64,000 nucleotides of DNA from Procambarus clarkii. Taxonomy: Eukaryota; Arthropoda; Malacostraca; Decapoda; Cambaridae. A model generated the notes under the pieces. That model was not told the origin of the DNA, made no database searches, and worked only from the letters and a program-made list of their open reading frames with translations. Of this stretch, positions 1 to 10,756 are shown one piece after another. Positions within the stretch are counted from its first letter, which is position 1. Each line of letters starts with the position of its first letter. Position numbers and translations under genes: made by a program. The stretch is taken from positions 8,521,201-8,585,200 of the forward strand of contig NC_091214.1 in assembly GCF_040958095.1 (NCBI RefSeq), given 5' to 3'.

Positions 1-540
1 CTCAAGAAAGGCAGACATATAAGCTTCACTTTAAACACTTTACCATAGACATATTTAAAGTTCTAATGAAGATACATGTATTTTAAAAATTACGGAGCTC
101 CCACCCCGTACAGACTGAACGACAGAGCAACTCTCTCTCAGATCAATGTTTATGTCACGTAAATTCGTTAATAAACACAAATGTTATATATGTCTTAAGC
201 AAGATAGAAATATGAGCTTCATTTTAAATACATTACAATAGACATATTTATAGCTCAAGTGAAGATACATATGTTTTTATAGTAGCGCTCAGTAGCTTGT
301 CGGGCATGGAGTGCAGACGCCTACGCACTTGCCGATATATTGTATAATTAACAAAGATACGTTAATAAAGCCTAAAATCTTACATGCCTCCAGAAAGCCT
401 GAGATATGAACATTATTATGATTGCACCTAATGAAATATATCATGTTCGAGAACAAAGATATATCAATTTTAAATTAAGTTTCGACTCTTGCTCGGGCGA
501 GAGAGATGGGGCGACTCTCGTCCCATCTATTGGAGATTAT
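1..540. repeat. Ancient ~190-bp tandem satellite, three diverged monomers
   Basis: Related blocks recur about every 190 bases: GCAGACATATAAGCTTCACT near 12, AGATAGAAATATGAGCTTCA near 203 and a more diverged AGCCTGAGATATGAACATTA near 395. Each is followed by an ATAGACATATTT-like stretch and a GAAGATACAT motif. The same monomer reappears at 3465-3830, about 190 bases between copies, and less clearly at 2990-3065 and 7930-8180. This suggests the first 8 kb was once a continuous array. No coding content. Confidence 0.6.
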
Positions 541-1010
541 GTCCACTAAAGACCCAAAGCTACTCAAACCCTCCTAGCATTATTTAAGTAATGAAGTAAT
601 ATGGTATATTTACTCACTATAATGTGGGTGCTGAATGCAGAACATGAAAAAACATATATTTACTCCAAACTAATATAATTTCATTATGAAATAAGTAGCA
701 TCAAAGGAAGTCGACGGTCCAAGCGTCAATGTTGTGGAGCGACTTATCCAAGCTATATCGTTGTTTGGAAAGTTTGTTGGCATATCCAGTTGTTGCACTT
801 CTCTGCACAAATTATTACAAAAAAAAAAAAATTATTAATTTTACAAATTTAAATTATAATGTTAACAAGTAGAATACGTATTTTAAATAAAATCTAACAT
901 AACTAGTCAGAAAACATTTAACATTTATTAAAAAATATATGTTTGGAAGTTAAATCGACTTCATAGGACAATAGTTTTGTTATATATACTCGTTATTCGT
1001 TGACACCTGA
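541..1010. other. AT-rich stretch, no gene seen
   Basis: AT-rich sequence with a run of A at 820-831. It may be further decayed satellite, because its base composition matches 1-540, but I cannot align a fourth monomer with confidence. It ends where the LINE-A homology begins. Confidence 0.5.
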
Positions 1011-1017
1011 TTCGTAT

Positions 1018-2387
1018 CACACCTTCCCTGATATCCTCAAAAAAGCAAGAGTAACGCCAGTCCATAAAGGAGGCAATCTGGCGGACATAAACAATTATAG
1101 ACCAATATCAAATCTACCCATTCTATCAAAAATATTTGAAAAAATTATTTACAAACAGCTCTATTCCTACCTCGTAAAATTCGACATACTAAGCCCCTGC
1201 CAGTTTGGCTTCCGGTCCCAAAAGAGCACCAATGATGCAGTCATTAGTCTCCTTGACATTATCTACTCAGCCCTTGACAAAAATGAGTTTCCGATTGGAC
1301 TCTTCATTGACCTAAGAAAAGCCTTTGATACTGTTAATCACAACTACCTCTTACTTAAACTCCAGCATTATGGAATCCGAGGCCTTGCCTTTGACTACAT
1401 CCGATCCTATCTTAGTGACAGACACCAATATGTAACCATCAATGATACAACTTCTTCCACTCTACCAATTACCGTTGGAGTGCCACAGGGCAGCATCTTA
1501 GGACCTCTTCTATTTCTTATATATATAAACGATCTGCCTAATGTCTCTAATATTCTCAAACCTATATTGTTTGCTGACGATACTACCCTTATCTACTCAA
1601 ACCTCAACCCACATACACTAAATAATGTTGTGAATAATGAATTAAAAAAGTCCACTTATGGATGTCAACGAACAAACTAACATTAAACATCGAAAAGACT
1701 TACTACATCTTATTTGGAAGCAAATCATCAAATGCAATTCAGCTACAGATAGACAACATTAACATCAGTAATAAAAATGATGGCAAGTTTCTTGGCCTAT
1801 TCCTAGACAAGAGACTCAACTTCAGCACCCACATTCAACACATAACTAAGAAAGTCTCTAAGACAGTTGGTATACTCTCCAAAATCAGATATTATGTTCC
1901 TAACTCTGCTCTCCTCTCACTATATTATGCACTAATCTACCCCTATCTTAATTATGGTATCTGTGCATGGGGGTCTACCACTGCAAACCACCTTAAGCCC
2001 ATCATCACACAGCAAAAATCTGCTATCAGAATAAAAACTAACTCTGCTTTCAGACAACACTCAGCTCCCTTGTTTAAATCCCTAAACTTGCTAAATATTA
2101 ACTCCCTCCACACATTCTCTTGTGTCAACTACATTTACAAAACCCTGTTCTTAAATGCAAACCATGCTCTGAAACTCTCCCTGGACAGATGTAATAGGAC
2201 CCATTATCACCACACCAGAAATAAATATCTCTTTGATATCCCCAGGGTCAAACTTAATCTGTGTAAACACTCTATGCAAATTAAGGGACCTAGTCTATGG
2301 AACTCACTCCCTAGTGAATTGAAAAACTGTAAAACTTTTGCCTTATTTAAAAGCAAAACCAAAAAGTACCTAACTTCATCTTCTTAG
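1018..2387 (+). pseudogene. LINE-A ORF2 fragment: reverse transcriptase domain, one frameshift
   Basis: The RT blocks appear in order: NNYRPISNLPILSKIFEK, GFRSQKSTNDA, motif A with FIDLRKAFDTVNH, motif B GVPQGSILGPLLFLIYIND, and motif C LFADDTTL (near 1566-1590). Thumb and C-terminal blocks KFLGLFLDKRLNFSTH and YYALIYPYLNYGICAWG follow. The frame breaks near 1647-1652, where an A-run has six A against seven in the reverse copy, so the first reading frame stops at 1680 and the rest lies in another frame to 2387. The catalytic Asp triad is retained. The fragment would reverse-transcribe RNA in an active element, but this copy lacks the endonuclease and is broken. Confidence 0.9.
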
Positions 2388-2780
2388 TTTCCTACACTGA
2401 GCTTTAAATTTGCTCTGTACCTAGTGTTACCCAATCTCCTAATTTTTATGTAATATCAAACAACCTTATCATTGTGTTCATTGCTGTCTTCTTTTATGTG
2501 CTAGCCATATGCTGTATTGTGACTACCAATTTTTGTCAACTACCATTCAAGCTGTCATTGCAATCAATCTTATATTGTTTCTGCTGTATTGTGCCTACCA
2601 ATTTGTTGTCAACTACCATTTTAAGCTGTCATTGCAATCAATCATAGCTACCTATGTGCTTTAATATACTGTACCTATAATTTTCTCTCATCTTTTTTTT
2701 TTTCATTCCATGTAATCTGTTATAATTTTTTTGTCTATAAATTTTGCAAGTATTTACCTCCTTAAAATTTTCTTAGATTA

Positions 2781-2830
2781 AGGACCTGCCCGAAACGCTG
2801 CGCGTGCTAGTGGCTTTACAAGACTGTAAT
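2781..2830 (+). other. Conserved LINE 3' tail core with ACGC-TGC-GCGT hairpin
   Basis: The motif CCTGCCCGAAACGC-TGC-GCGT followed by CTAGTGGCTTTACAAGA is shared by LINE-A, LINE-B (TTTGCGTAATAGTGGCTTTA) and the SINE at 18620-18995. The four-base stem ACGC/GCGT at 2795-2805 is kept while the three-base loop varies. It is probably the RNA structure recognised by the element's reverse transcriptase; that role is inferred from known LINE/SINE tail recognition. Confidence 0.6.
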
Positions 2831-2905
2831 TACCATATTTGTATCCTCACATTCCTTATGTACATTCTTGTATATGCATAAATAAATAAATAAATAAATA
2901 AACAT

Positions 2906-3065
2906 GCGTTCGATACTTAAACTACCATGTACTCTACTTATGTAAAATCTCCCATGTCTCTTCGCTCATCTCACCGAACCATACAGGCTCTGTGATATAT
3001 TGTTTAATTAATTGAGATTCACAAATAAAGCTTATAATTGTATATGTTATCAAAAAGGCAGAGCT
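2906..3065. repeat. Satellite remnant (partial ~190-bp monomer)
   Basis: The segment from about 2990 (GTGATATATTGTTTAATTAA, then an AATAAAGC stretch) resembles 330-380 in the first satellite block. No gene seen. Confidence 0.4.
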
Positions 3066-3340
3066 TAGTTTAGTTCATTTATTATGCACCCCATACCCAT
3101 CCTATGAGCGATAGTGGAGTGTTACAGAGGCACATAATGGGCTCAGGGACTGAGCCCCACAATTCATATAGCCAAGCAAGTTATAATCTTGATAAGCTAG
3201 TTACAAAAGTCAATGCACATTGTCACATCAACAATGGGCTCGAGACCGACAAGTACAGTATATAATTTAAGCAACTGACATATATGGAGGGCTAGTGTCA
3301 CAATTGATATGTTTATCCTACACATAACCCCCTCTCCCCC
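3066..3340 (-). mobile_element. LINE-I 3' tail fragment, reverse
   Basis: Read on the reverse strand it ends in the LINE-I terminus GGGTATGGGGTGCATAATAA, preceded by the GCCTCTGTAACACTCCACTA region. The same tail occurs at 4027-4290, 7838-7925, 36221-36975, 50395-50975 and 61660-61740. Only the 3' untranslated region is present. Confidence 0.75.
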
Positions 3341-3464
3341 ATCCAATGGGCAGCGGTGGATAGGTTACAATCAAGTCGTTTTTTGCGTTTTATTCAGAGA
3401 TTAGATCTTATTGGGTGAGGAAAGATATTCATATTTTAAAGAAGGCTTCTTGGCTGATGCTCTC
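3341..3464. other. Spacer, no feature seen
   Basis: Short unique-looking sequence between a LINE-I tail and satellite monomers. It starts with the CCCATCCAATGGGCAGCGG stretch, which itself resembles the LINE-I 3' end and may be a second degenerate copy of it. Confidence 0.3.
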
Positions 3465-3830
3465 CATTGATGGAAAATATACAATCTTTTGAAAATCAAT
3501 GTTAGTTTGATCTAGATATTGTAATTAACGAAAGTATTTATGTCATCAGAAAGGTAGAAATATAGGCTACATTTAAAATCCTTTGTCATAAATATAACTG
3601 AAGTGAAAACGAAGATATATGCGTTTTGATAGTGACTTGATGGCTTGCTCTGAGAGTGTGAAGCCCTGCACACCAGCCAATAAATTGTATAATTAGCTTC
3701 CATATATTTTAATTAATCTTAAAAAACTATATGTCAGAAGAAAGGAAGATGTAGCCGTTAATGTGACAACATTTAAAAATATATATCTCTTAAGTTAAAT
3801 AAATAATACCACCTTATCACCGGTGTCCGG
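3465..3830. repeat. ~190-bp satellite, two monomers
   Basis: TGTCATCAGAAAGGTAGAAA (3541) and TGTCAGAAGAAAGGAAGATG (3732) are equivalent positions about 190 bases apart, each followed by ACATTTAAAA. The block matches the start of the window, so LINE-A copy 1 and the LINE-I tails landed inside the array. Confidence 0.6.
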
Positions 3831-3834
3831 ACAC

Positions 3835-4026
3835 ATGAAAGCTACCTAGGTATCAGTATCCAGCCAGGCGGGGATCACAGGCTGCACAATATTGATAAAT
3901 TATGTAATGCACTACTTGTGGTCCATCTCGAACCCATTTATGATGTGACGACTTATAGTGAATTTTGTAACTAGCTCATCAAGATTGTAACTTGCTTAGC
4001 TGAATGAATTGTGGGGTTCGGTCCAT
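3835..4026 (+). mobile_element. LINE-I 3' tail fragment, forward
   Basis: The segment with CTCGAACCCATTTATGATGT and TCAAGATTGTAACTTGCTTA is the reverse complement of parts of 3140-3260. It meets the next fragment tail to tail at about 4026, making an inverted pair of tails. Confidence 0.6.
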
Positions 4027-4290
4027 TCATTTTCTTTATTTATTATGCACCCCATACCCATCCCGTGGGCAGTGGTGTAAAGGATTACAGAGGCACATAA
4101 TTGGTTCAGGAACTGAACCCTCTAGTTCGTTTAGCTAAGCAAATAACAATCTTTTGACGCTAGTTACAAAATTATTAATGTACACATACTTATGCATACA
4201 TGTACATATACATACGTATACAAATATACATACACATACATATTTAATCACCCACACAAATACATACATCAGTAATCTTTTTGTGAGAGA
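4027..4290 (-). mobile_element. LINE-I 3' tail fragment, reverse
   Basis: Begins TTATTATGCACCCCATACCC and continues through the GCTAAGCAAATAACAATCTT block into a TA/CA-rich stretch at 4180-4260. This order matches, in reverse, 36690-36960 and 50480-50960. The TA-rich stretch is a standard part of this tail. Confidence 0.75.
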
Positions 4291-6235
4291 GTGTCTCCCA
4301 AGATTCTCCCACAGCTGACTGGAATGGCTCATTGTTGTGCACAGTGCACCGATCTTGTGCACAAGGTCCTATTTCTGTTAACCCTGGATAGTGACCTGGC
4401 ATGTTGGGTATCTCCAGAATGCGCACTTAACCAGGAACACTTTCATAATACGGAGTCCTCCGTATGTCCAGGCAGGAAGTAGATACAGGGAGTTAAGCAT
4501 ACTTGCCACCAAAGGGTCGGTGAGTACATGGCTGGTGCCCGCGTGGGAGAGGGGAGACGCTAGCAGCGTCTGACCTCTGGGGTCAACCGGCGCGATGGAC
4601 AATAACAACTATGACGTGTTCATGACGTGTTCATAACGTCACTCCTGCTACTGCTCATCGAACGAGCTAATATGATTGGTTCCCGCTCATTTGCTGCAAT
4701 GCCATTGGTCAAATTGTAATCCCCTTGTGTGCCACGAGACGCCCTGATCTTCAGGCATTCAAGTGAGGGACACCAAACCTAGAGGACGTGTTCTGTTCTA
4801 CCGGCCAATAGACTGAACACCGTCTATTCCTCACCGTCAAGTTAACTCAGCATCTGAAGATTATACGTCACACTCGCCCAGAATCACGGGTGTGAATATA
4901 TTAATCAGAAGCCTAAAGTGACAAATCTCCAGAGCGAAACAGACTGGTATCAGGTAACCCCTGGTGACAAAGATCGTTGTGAGTGACTTAGAGTGAACTA
5001 AGGCAGTGCCGCCGCCTAAGTAACCTGTGTGTGACTTTACCACAAGTGTACCTGCATGGTACCACAGCCGCCACTCGTCCCGAGCGTGCACCTCAGTACC
5101 CCAGTACCCCAGTACCTCAGTACCCAGTACCCCAGTACCTCTGTACTTCTGTGCCTCGAGCGCCCACCGCCGCCCTCACACTACTACGTGACGTCACCAC
5201 CTTGCTCATCACCAGTGCCAGTGGGTGCGCGTGTGTCTGTCTGTTAAGCATACAGCCCGGCCTACTGCAAGTACCCTTCGTGTCTACAAGCGAAGCCAGC
5301 TGTCAGGCCACCTACGAGTGCTTGTATAAATGTGCCTGAGTGAGTGAGTAAGGAAAATGTACCTTATCTGTAAGTACAAGATTCTGTCGTTGTTTTATTG
5401 AGTCTGTGTTGATCTGAGGGATCAACCACAGTTCTCACCTTCTCATACCTATCACAGGTCATAGGTGAGTCGACGGTGAATGCGTGTTTATCTGTGTGGT
5501 ATCACTGCATTTCACTCGTCTGTGAATGTGAGCTTCACATACACCACACATTTAGTTATTGTGTGTGAATATTATTGGGCATGTTATTGCCTGTACCATT
5601 GACATTGTAGTTGTTGATTTATTGCATATCATCATTACCGAGTATCCGGTTGGAACTCTTGTGATCCCTTTGCATACCGGCAGTTAGGTTGCCGTGTTAA
5701 TGATTGGCTGTCAACTGTGTTAAGTTAGGTGTTTCGCCACGAGTGGATACGAGTCGTTTAGCCAGACGTCAAGAGTCTCGCTAATATAACCATAGCTTTG
5801 CTGACGCCAATCTAAAGTAAATCAAGCACCCTTTGTATTAGTGGTTAAGTTAGTAAATAAACTGCTGTTAAGCTTTATGCGGTGTTTCCGTTGAACCACT
5901 TCTGAATACTGCCAATCAAATACTGAAGCCTTCAGCTCTAAGTGTCTTCAACACCGAGTTGCCTATAAGTCACAAACTATAAATGTGATGAGGACCCTAG
6001 GAGTCCCTTAAAGTGTTAAATCATTGAGGAGATTCCAACGATCAACGTGGAGCAGGACCAGGTGAGGCTAATCTGAGAAGAGACCCTCAAGGACTCTAAC
6101 TCGACCTTGCTCCCAGGCCCTGTACGGTTGCTCTCGTATTTTCTATTCTGCAAATTCCGACAGTTTCGTGAAGCGTCTGCCACATGTACATTGGCGACGT
6201 ACGCATTGCAGTCGTGAAAGCAAAAAAGAAACACC
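4291..6235. other. Unclassified region, possible retroelement leader or LTR; no gene supported
   Basis: Nearly 2 kb without a credible reading frame. Visible items are CCAAT-like ATTGG boxes near 4674 and 4705, a GTATAAATG TATA-like sequence near 5324, and a small AGTACCCC tandem. The mixture of CCAAT and TATA elements with later GT-AG-like sequence could suit an LTR plus leader or a promoter and first exon. I found no terminal repeats or target duplications to decide. Confidence 0.3.
5093..5155. repeat. Short AGTACCCC-type tandem repeat
   Basis: About seven imperfect copies of an 8-9 base unit CAGTACCCC/CAGTACCT in a row. Confidence 0.7.
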
Positions 6236-6791
6236 CCACACTTTTGTGTCACAAGTGATTCAACAAGAGGCTCACAACAGTCACTATACAAGGCACTTTA
6301 CATCTATGAGGAGTCGCACAGTTACTAGTCTTGCTCCACACCCACCCAACTGGGAGGCAGCTTTACAGTCATGTGCATGCATAACTTACAGTAAGGAAAT
6401 TTTTGATACTTCGCTAAGATTTCGGGCAGCACATCAATATGAATGAAGTACTTACACATTTCTGGGACACTATTGATGGTGTTATCTCTAAATTCCGCGA
6501 TTTTTGTTCACATTCCATTATATAATGACGCAAAGTATGCGAATAGTTCTGCTGACAGAGTTTACATTTAGCCAAATCTACATCAGCAGATGTTACAAAT
6601 TCCCAGAGGTACTTGTAGCCGAGCCTAAACCTAGCAGTGGTAACTTCTAGAAATCTGCTAGCATTATTGGATGACCCATAGACGTGCGGTACCTCCTGCA
6701 TAATAGAATGATGATAGATGGGGTAACTGGTGTGAATTTCACTTTGCCTCAAGTCTCCGAAATTTAGTTGATGTTCCTGGGATATTACCAA

Positions 6792-6864
6792 CGTAAAGAG
6801 GGAATTGATTACCAACTTGGACTGCTCAAAGGCAGTCCAAGTTGGTAACAATTCCCTCTTTACG
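6792..6864. repeat. 34-bp fold-back inverted repeat
   Basis: Left arm 6792-6825 and right arm 6832-6864 are reverse complements apart from one small mismatch or bulge, separated by the six-base loop TCAAAG. The arms derive from a single LINE-I segment (reverse of 47068-47102), so one strand has been copied back on itself. Confidence 0.9.
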
Positions 6865-6896
6865 AGCAAAAGTCTTGGCCAACTCATCAGTTCTAT

Positions 6897-7716
6897 GTTG
6901 ACCAGACCACACACTAGAAGTTGAAGGGACGACGACGTTTCGTCGTCTAACTAAACTAACACACTTCGTAGCAACCTAGTTCACACTGCTCTTCCTGCTT
7001 CTAATGCTGCTGGTGTCTACTCTATTTCCTGTTCATCTTGTCCTCTCCAATACTTTGGCGAAACTGGCCGTGCGCTGAATGACAGACTTAAAGAACACAA
7101 GAGAAGTGTTAAGTCTGCAGACACTAACAATGCTCTTTTCTGCCATGTGAGGGATTCTAATCATCCCATTGATTGGTCTTCCTCCAAAATAATCTTTCCT
7201 GCCTCTACTCTACACAGACACCGTCTTGTAGAATTGGCTCTTATACACAATGTACCCAACATGAACTTGAGTCCTGGCTTTGTTGCTGTGGACTCTTCCC
7301 TTTCACAGTATATACTCAAATGCTCTAATCTTTCTAACAAACGTGACTTAACATAAGCTTACCCCTTCCATTTATCTTTCTTTCTCTTTCTCTCTTCTCC
7401 CTTTTTCTGTTCATTGTCTTCTCCTACGCTCCCTTGCTATCCTCTTCTTATTCCTATTACTATCTCCTTCGGTGGTTATAATAGGAGCTGCCTCGTATGG
7501 GCCAATGGGCCTTCTGCAGTTCTCATTATTACTACTATCCCTTACACCTTACTTTCCTCCTCAGCTCTCTCTTGCCTATTTATTGCCTGTCCCTACCTCC
7601 TCATCACAATCGACTTGAGAATGGTCCAGGACGGACCGAAACGTCGTCGTCCCTTCAACTTCTAGTGTGTGGTCTGGTCAACATACTTCAGCCACGTTAT
7701 TGTGACTCATCGCCTG
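6897..7716 (+). mobile_element. Penelope-like element, 5'-truncated, with inverted 44-bp 5' end
   Basis: The insertion is bounded by a 13-base target-site duplication TCATCAGTTCTAT (6884-6896 and 7717-7729), so its limits are well supported. It holds the C-terminal GIY-YIG endonuclease and the 3' untranslated region; the Penelope reverse transcriptase is missing. Bases 6897-6940 are an exact reverse complement of the 3' part near 7640-7685, a layout known for truncated Penelope elements. A tail-only relative sits at 51071-51226. Confidence 0.85.
6966..7356 (+). pseudogene. Penelope GIY-YIG endonuclease C-terminal fragment
   Basis: The open frame contains GVYSISCSSCPLQYFGE followed by TGRALNDRLKEHKRSV. 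This is the GIY-YIG nuclease core with the Cys-x2-Cys pair typical of Penelope elements, then HVRDSNHPIDW and the C-terminal region, stopping at 7354-7356. In a complete element this domain nicks the target DNA. The frame is open from the truncation point, so no start codon is expected. Family assignment rests on the motif order and is fairly firm. Confidence 0.85.
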
Positions 7717-7837
7717 TCATCAGTTCTATCATGCATTCGGAGACCAATATGGGAAGGAATCCACAGGAGACAGACTCTGACTCCATCATTGATTATTTCA
7801 TTATATCTGTGTCTAGCTTCAGAGATAAGCACGTCAG

Positions 7838-7925
7838 TCCCTCAACCCATTATGTGTTTCTGTAACCCTTTCCACTACCGCCCACAAGATGGGTATGGAG
7901 TGCATAATAAATGAACTAAACTAAC
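7838..7925 (+). mobile_element. LINE-I terminal tail, forward
   Basis: Ends with CCCACAAGATGGGTATGGAG followed by TGCATAATAAA, the LINE-I terminus. It faces the reverse LINE-I fragment to its left. Confidence 0.7.
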
Positions 7926-8239
7926 AGAGATGAGTTGATAAACATTAATGTTTTATATTTTATTAAAAATACAGATATAAACTTTGTTTTCAAACGTTGA
8001 ATGTAACAATATTTCAAATATAAGAACCAAGATATATTTATGATTTAACGATTTCCTATAAAGTTGCAATACTACCTTAATTGCACTCTATCATCATATG
8101 ACGCAGGATCGATGTTTAGGTGAATTATGGCTGACACAGTCAGATTATATATGTCAGCCACAAGCAAGTAATTTTCAAAAGAAGGTGCCAAACCGGGGAA
8201 TGTCATCTACAAGTACAGCTCTTAACTTAAGTATAATCC
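7926..8239. other. Probable decayed satellite, no gene
   Basis: The stretch AATGTAACAATATTTCAAAT resembles 3759-3790 of the ~190-bp satellite. The remainder cannot be aligned by eye. No coding frame looks real. Confidence 0.35.
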
Positions 8240-10614
8240 TTATTTTTTTATTATTTATTTATATACAAGAAGGTACATTGGGTTTGTGAGAATACATAGC
8301 ATAGTACAATAGTTGCACTCTTGTAAAGCCACTAGAACGCGCAGCGTTTCGGGCAGGTCCTTAATCTAACAGATAATTTTAAGTAGGTAAATTCTATCAG
8401 AATTAATAAAATGATAACAAATACATTGCCAGAAAAAAAATGAGATGAGAGAGATTAGTAATTATATTAAAGCACATTGGTATATTAAAGCTCTGATTGA
8501 TTACATTGACAGCTTGATTGGTAATTTAAACAAGATTAATAGACACCATACAGCAGATTGACAGTACATATAAGAAGACAGCAATGATCGCAATGATAAA
8601 GATGTTCAGATTGGGTACATAAAGACTGGGAGATTGGGTAGCAATAAATACAGTGCAGTTTTAAAGCAAAAGGTAAAAAACTATGAAGATGAAATTAGGT
8701 ACTTTTTAGTATTGTTTTTGAATGATGCAAAAGTTGGACAACTTTTCAATTCAAAAGGGAGTGAGTTCCATTGACTGGGTCCCTTTATTTGCATAGAGTG
8801 TTTACACAAATTAAGTTTGACTCTGGGGATATCAAAGAGATATTTATTTCTGGTGTGGTGATAATGGGTCCTATTACATCTGTCCAGGGAGAGTTTCAGA
8901 GCAGGATTTGCATTTAAGAACAGGGTTTTGTAAATGTAGTTGACACATGAGAATTTGTGGAGTGAGATTATGTTTAGTATGTTTAGGGAGTTAAACAAGG
9001 GGCCTGAGTGTTGTCTGAAAGAAGAATTTGTTATTATTCTGATAGCAGATTTTTGCTGGGTAATGATGGACTTGAGGTGGTTTGCAGTGGTTGAACCCCA
9101 TGCACAGATACCATAATTAAGATAGGGATAGATTAGTGCATAATATAGAGAGATGAGAGCAGAGTTAGGTACATAATATCTGATTTTGGAGAGTATACCA
9201 ACTGTTTTAGAGACTTTCTTAGTTATGTGTTGTATGTGGGTACTGAAGTTGAGTCTCTTGTCTAGGAATAGCCAAGAAACTTTCCATCATTTTTATTGCT
9301 AATGTTTACATTGTCTATCTGAAGCTGAATTGCATTTGTAGATTTCGTTCCAAATAAGATGTAGTAGATCTTTTCTATGTTAAGTGTTAGGTTGTTGGTT
9401 GACATCCATAAGTGGACTTTTTTTAGTTCATTATTAACAACATTATTTAGTGTATGTGGGTTGGGGTTAGAGTAGATGAGGGTAGTATCATCAGCAAACA
9501 AAATAGGTTTCAGAATGTTAGAGACGTTAGGCAGATCATTGATGTAAATAAGAAATAAGAGAGGTCCCAAAATGCTGCCCTGTGGCATTCCAACGGTTAT
9601 TGGTAGAGTGGGAGAGGTTATATTATTGATGGCTACACATTGGTGTCTATCACTAAGATAGGATTGGATATAGTCCAGTGTATGGCCTCGAATTCCATAA
9701 TGATGGAGTTTACGTATGAGGTAATTGTGATTAACAGTATCAAAGGCCTTTCTCAGGTCAATGAAGAGTCCAATCGGAAACTTATTTTTGTCAAGGGCTG
9801 AGTAAATTATATCAAGGAGACTAATAATTGCATGTGTTGGTACTCTTTTGGGAGCGGAAGCCATACTGACAGGGGCTAAGAATGTCAAATTTTACGAGGT
9901 AGGAGTAAAGCTGTTTGTAGATAATTTTTTCAAATATTTTTGATAGTATGGGTAGGTTTGATATTGGTCTATAATTGTTTATGTCTGCCGGATTGCCTTC
10001 TTTATGAACTGGTGTTACACTTGCTTTTTTAAGGATATCAGGGAAGGTATGACACTCAAGGGATTTGTTGAACCGCAGAGCTATAGGTGGGGCAAGGGCG
10101 TGGGAGGCGCTCTTGTATATAATGGATGGCATTTCACTGATGTTCCCAGCTTTGGTTTTTAGTGAGTGTATGATGGACACAACATCTGTCGGGCTGACTG
10201 GTGAGAGGAGAAGAGAGTTTGGATAGCTGCCTGAGAGATATGTTTTGATATGTGTCTGAGTCTGTGGGATTTTACTGGCAAGGTTAGCACCAACCGATGA
10301 AAAGAAGCTATTAAATTCATTCGCCATTTCTAAGTCAGTTGACGGCGTAAGGCCATCCTTAGAGAGTGTTATCTGGTTGTGGGAGTGTTGTTTAGTTCCT
10401 AGGATATTAGAGATGGTTTTCCATGTGCTTTTCATGTTGCCTTTTGCTTCTTTGAATCTAGTCTCATAATATGAAAGTTTAGCTTTTCTTATGATACTGG
10501 TAAGCACTGATGAGTACCTCTTAACTACTTCCTTTGTAACTAGGCCAAATCTAAATTTCTTTTCATATTCGTGTTTTTTGTTGATTGATTCGATTATGCC
10601 ACTTGTGAGCCACA
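8240..10614 (-). mobile_element. LINE-A copy 2, reverse
   Basis: The 3' end lies at about 8240 with an AAATAA-rich tail. The core CCCGAAACGCTGCGCGT is at 8337-8353 on the reverse strand. The 5' end breaks off at 10614 inside the region before the reverse transcriptase and abuts an AT-only repeat. It is about 500 bases longer at the 5' side than copy 1. Confidence 0.88.
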
Positions 10615-10615
10615 T
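8681..10615 (-). pseudogene. LINE-A ORF2: linker plus reverse transcriptase, two frameshifts
   Basis: From the 5' side: a linker with SINKKHEYEKKFRFG and IRKAKLSYYETRF, then NNYRPISNLPILSKIFEK, FIDLRKAFDTVNH, GMPQGSILGPLLFLIYIND (Gly-Met in place of Gly-Val) and LFADDTTL. The frame breaks near 9840, just after GFRSQKSTN, and near 9272, where one C of CTTGGCCTA is missing; the final frame then runs open to 8681. Endonuclease is absent. It pairs with copy 1 as the second member of the family. Confidence 0.88.
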
Positions 10616-10756
10616 TATATATTATATATCACTATATTATATATTATATTATATTTATATTATATATTATATTATATTATATATTATATTATATTATATA
10701 TTATATTATATTATATATTATATTATATATTATATTATATTATATATTATATATCA
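10616..10756. repeat. AT-only tandem repeat (ATATTATATT type)
   Basis: About 140 bases built only of A and T apart from one C near the start and end, in a 12-19 base higher-order pattern of TATAT and TATTA. It sits exactly at the truncated 5' end of LINE-A copy 2. Confidence 0.85.

Larger units (their letters stand above)
1011..2905 (+). mobile_element. LINE-A copy 1, 5'-truncated L2/CR1-group non-LTR retrotransposon
   Basis: Homology to the reverse-strand copy at 8240-10614 starts near 1018 (peptide TFPDILKKARVTPVHKGG), so endonuclease and upstream parts are missing, as in typical 5' truncation. The 3' untranslated region runs from 2388 to a (AAAT)n tail at 2878-2901. The core CCCGAAACGCTGCGCGT lies at 2789-2805. 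No convincing target-site duplication is visible. Clade is inferred from reverse-transcriptase motifs; L2, Daphne or Crack-like are all possible. Confidence 0.85.
6236..7835 (-). mobile_element. LINE-I copy (3' part), reverse, split by a Penelope insertion
   Basis: The reverse strand carries the C-terminal end of an I-type LINE ORF2 and its 3' untranslated region. Peptides include YHHSIMQEVPHVYGSSNN, LGYKYLWEFVTSA and CQQNYSHTLRHYIMECEQ. The 5' side continues at 7730-7835 with the RNase H region also seen at 46933-47045. A Penelope element at 6897-7716 interrupts it. The segment at 6792-6864 contains a fold-back duplication absent from the homologous copy at 47066-47140. Reading frames are broken. 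Confidence 0.85.

Noticed and set aside
5031-5339. 102-codon frame over AGTACCCC repeats
   Set aside because: Composition driven by the short tandem repeat; no homology recognised.
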